From NCBI GenBank assembly GCA_026826555.1, contig JAKSZT010054581.1, forward strand, positions 1,417,052-1,481,051: 64,000 nt of DNA. The letters run 5' to 3'. The notes under the pieces are model-generated. The model saw only the letters and a list, made by a program, of their open reading frames with translations, had not been told where the DNA came from and did no database searches. The position numbers and the translations under genes were made by a program. Source of the DNA: Tolypeutes matacus (taxonomy: Eukaryota; Chordata; Mammalia; Cingulata; Chlamyphoridae). Of the stretch, positions 61,221 to 64,000 are shown in pieces. Position 1 is the stretch's first letter; the number at the start of each line of letters is the position of its first letter.

Positions 61221-63967
61221 AGTAATTAAGAAGTAAGAAATTCATTGCAAGTAATAACACTGAATGTTAATGGATTAAATTCACCATTCAAGAGACACAG
61301 ATTGGCAGAATGGATAAGGAAATATGATCCATCTATATGCTGTCTATAAGAAACCCATCTTTGACCCAGGGATTCAAGGAGGCTGAAAGTGAATGGATGA
61401 AAAAAAATTTTACAAGCCAACAATAGCTAAGAAAGGGCAGGGGTAGCTATTCTAATATCAGATAAAATAGACTTTAAATGCAAAGCTATTGTAAGATACA
61501 AAGATGGACACTATATATTAGTAACAGGGGTAATCTCTCAAGAAGAGAGAACAATTATAATCATTTATGCACCTAATCAGGGTGCCTCAAAATACATGAG
61601 GCAAATTCTGGAAAAACTAATTGGAGAAATAAATGCCTCTACAATTATAGTGGGGGACTTTAATACACCATTATCATCATTAGACAGAACATCTAGACAG
61701 AGAATCAATAAAGAAACAAAGGCTCTGAACAATACATTAGAGGACCAGGACTTAATAGACATATACAGAACACTACACACAAATACAGCAGGATTTACAT
61801 TCTTCTCGAGTGCACGTGGATCATACTCCAAGATAGATCACATGCTAGGCCACAGAACAACTGTCAATGAATTGAGAAAGATTGAGATTATAGAAAATAA
61901 TTTCTCTCACCACAATGGAATGAAATTGGAAATCACTAAGGGACAGAGAAACAGGTTAGGCAAAAAGATATGGAAGTTAAGAAAACACCCTCTTGGACAA
62001 ACAGTGGGTCAAGGAGGAAATCTCAAAAGAAATCAGTACCTACCTTGAAGCTAATGAAAATGACAACACAACATATCAAAACGTATGGGATGCAGCCAAA
62101 GCTGTCCTGAGAGGGAAGTTCATAGACATAAATACATATATTAAAAAAAAAGAAAGAGCTAAAATTGAAAACCTAACTGCAGACTTGGAAGAATTGGAAA
62201 AACAACAACAAACTAAACCTAAAGGAAGTAGAAAGAAGGAAATAACAAAAATTAGAGCAGAGCTAAATGAAATAGAGAATAAGAAAGTGGTAGAAAAAAT
62301 AAACAAATAAACCAAAAGTTAGTTCTTCGAGAAGATCAATAAAATTTACAAACCCTTTGCCAGACTAACAAAGAAAAAGATAGAACAGATGCAAATACAC
62401 AAAATAAGAAATGAGCAAGGGGATATCACTACTGACTGCACAGAAATAGAGAGTTTCATAAGGGGATATTTTGAAAAATTATATGCCAACAAGAATGAAA
62501 ATTGAGGAAATGGATGAGTTTCTAGAAACTCACAAACTGACTCCATAGACGAAAGAAGAGATTGATGAATGCAACAGTTCAATTACAAGTAAAGAGACAG
62601 ACTCAGTCATCAAAAACCTCCCAACAAAGAAGAACCCAGGACCAGATGGCTTCACAGTTGAATTCTATCAAACATTCTGGAAACAGCTAACACCAATTTG
62701 CTTAAGCTCTTCCAAAAAATAGAAATAAAAGGAACATTGCCTAACTCATTCTACAATGCCAACATTACCCTAATACAAAAATGAAACAAAGATACCACAA
62801 GAAAGAAAAATTACAGACCAATTTCTTTAATAAACCTAGATGCTAAAATTCTCAACAAAATACTTGCTAATCACATTCAACAACATATCAAAAGGATTGT
62901 ACACCATGAGTAAGTGGGTTTCATCCCAGATATGCAAGGATAGTTCATTATAAGAAAATCAATCAATGTAATACACCACATAAACAGATTGAAAGAAAAA
63001 AATCACATGATCATTTCTATAGATGCAGAAAAAGCATTTGACAAAATACAGCACTCTATCCTGGTAAAAGCACTACAAAAGATAGGAAGAGAGGTAAACT
63101 TTTTGAATATGATAAAGGGTATACATGAAAAACCCAAAGCTAACATCATCTTCAATGGTGAAATCCTAAAAGCCTTCTCTCTGAGGTCGGAAACAAGACA
63201 AGGATGCCCACTATCACCACTCCTATTTAACATTGTCTTAGAAGTACTTGCTTGAGCACTGAGGCAAGAAAAGGACATAAAAGGCATCCATATTGGAGAA
63301 GAAGAAGTAAAAATGTCATTATTTGCAGATGGCATGATCCTATACATAGAAAGACCTGAGAAATCTACAAGAAAGCTTCTAGAACTTAAGGAGTTCAGTA
63401 ATGTCACAGGCTATAAGATCAATGCTCAAAAATCAGTAGCATCACTACTATTATGGAAATGCAAATCAAAACTACAATGACATAACATCTTACACCCATC
63501 AGAATGGCAGCTATTATAAAAACAGCAGAATATATCTGTTACAGATGATGTGGAGGAATGAGAACCCTCATCCACTGCTGGTGGGATTGTGGGATGGTGC
63601 AACCACTGTGGAGGATAGTTTGGCAGTTCCTCAGAAAACTAACATTAGATCTTCCGTATGATCCAGCGATTCCACTGCTGGGTATATACCCAGAAGAATT
63701 GAAAGCAAAGACACAAACAGATATATGCACACCAATGTTCATAGCAGCGTTGTTCGCAATTGCCAAAATTTGGAATCATCCCTGGTGCCCATCAACAGAT
63801 GAATGGATAAACAAAATGTGGTACATACATACAATGGAATATTACTCATCTGTAAGAAGAAATTAAGTGATAACACAAGGAATAACGTGGATGAATCTTG
63901 AAGACCTTATGTTGAGTGAAACAAGCCAGGCATTGAATGATTAACAGTATATGACCTCACTGATTTG
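61221..63967 (+). pseudogene. L1 ORF2 of L1-o, stops, deletion and mutated RT box
   Basis: Endonuclease motifs ITLNVNGLNSPFKRHRLAEW, GDFNTPLSSLDRTS (about 61657-61695) and SARGSYSKIDHMLG are readable in long open pieces (61596-62048). The RT domain has [16 protein letters not shown] and [19 protein letters not shown] (62989-63255). The catalytic box reads FADGMILY (about 63323-63346), with glycine in place of the second aspartate. The endonuclease SDH motif reads SHH near 61903-61911. At 63441 the reading jumps to the C-terminal region, removing about 1.07 kb. The copy cannot be active. Confidence 0.88.
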
Positions 63968-64000
63968 AATTGAAGAAAGTGAGCAGTCTCTGAGAACCAT

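Larger units (their letters stand above)
58571..64000 (+). mobile_element. L1-o: LINE-1 from 5' end to start of 3' UTR, internal deletion
   Basis: The 5' end (GGTCGAGGCAAGTTGGC-TCAGTTAAGGAGGGCACTC) aligns with the start of full-length L1-h but is mutated in the CAAGATGGC motif. A 5' UTR of about 1.6 kb, ORF1, ORF2 and the first bases of the long 3' UTR follow; the window ends there. About 1.07 kb of ORF2 is missing at 63441 compared with L1-b. It sits directly after the 3' flank of RFPL-like copy C. Confidence 0.9.

Overview
This window is vertebrate nuclear DNA, almost certainly from a placental mammal. It is AT-rich, has no bacterial-style gene packing, and most of it is made of LINE-1 (L1) retrotransposons of several ages nested in each other. 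The L1 3' tails, the tRNA-derived SINE with a minisatellite body and the two related solo LTRs resemble repeats I know from Xenarthra (sloths, armadillos, anteaters). That lineage call is from memory of repeat families, not from a search. I see no intact host protein-coding gene, no tRNA, rRNA or ncRNA gene, and no CRISPR array.

Layout. 1-7377: two plus-strand L1 3' portions in tandem. 7555-9935: first RFPL-like (ret-finger-protein-like, PRY/SPRY) pseudogene unit, split by a solo LTR with a perfect 5-bp target duplication. 9950-16195: an old minus-strand L1 3' end joined head-to-head to an old plus-strand ORF2. 16196-25058: an old, nearly full-length plus-strand L1 carrying two later small insertions at one site. 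25074-34509: a full-length minus-strand L1 with a perfect 15-bp target-site duplication and a YY1-type motif at its 5' end, containing a 100-N assembly gap. 34551-37757: a short young L1 tail, old L1 remnants and a SINE. 37758-46430: a hAT fossil, a roughly 0.8-kb segment present twice, L1 remnants, a solo LTR, and a 5'-inverted (twin-primed) L1 insertion. 46431-58565: mostly unidentified or ancient sequence holding RFPL-like copies B and C, MIR fragments, another L1 tail and a second LTR of the same family. 58571-64000: a plus-strand L1 from its 5' end to the start of its 3' UTR, with an internal deletion.

How it fits together. The locus looks like an ancestral tandem array of RFPL-like genes (A, B, C share flanks, and A and C share a TATA-proximal region and first-exon-like sequence) that decayed and was blown apart by L1. 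One L1 lineage dominates. It has an unusually long 3' UTR (about 2.7-2.8 kb) that appears to be a diverged tandem dimer of two 3'-end modules. Its copies range from old and badly mutated to very similar to each other, so the family has been active for a long time. The most unusual observations are this dimeric 3' UTR with open frames shared by several copies, a shared antisense open frame in the 5' UTR (ORF0-like), and the twin-priming event with its microhomology junction.
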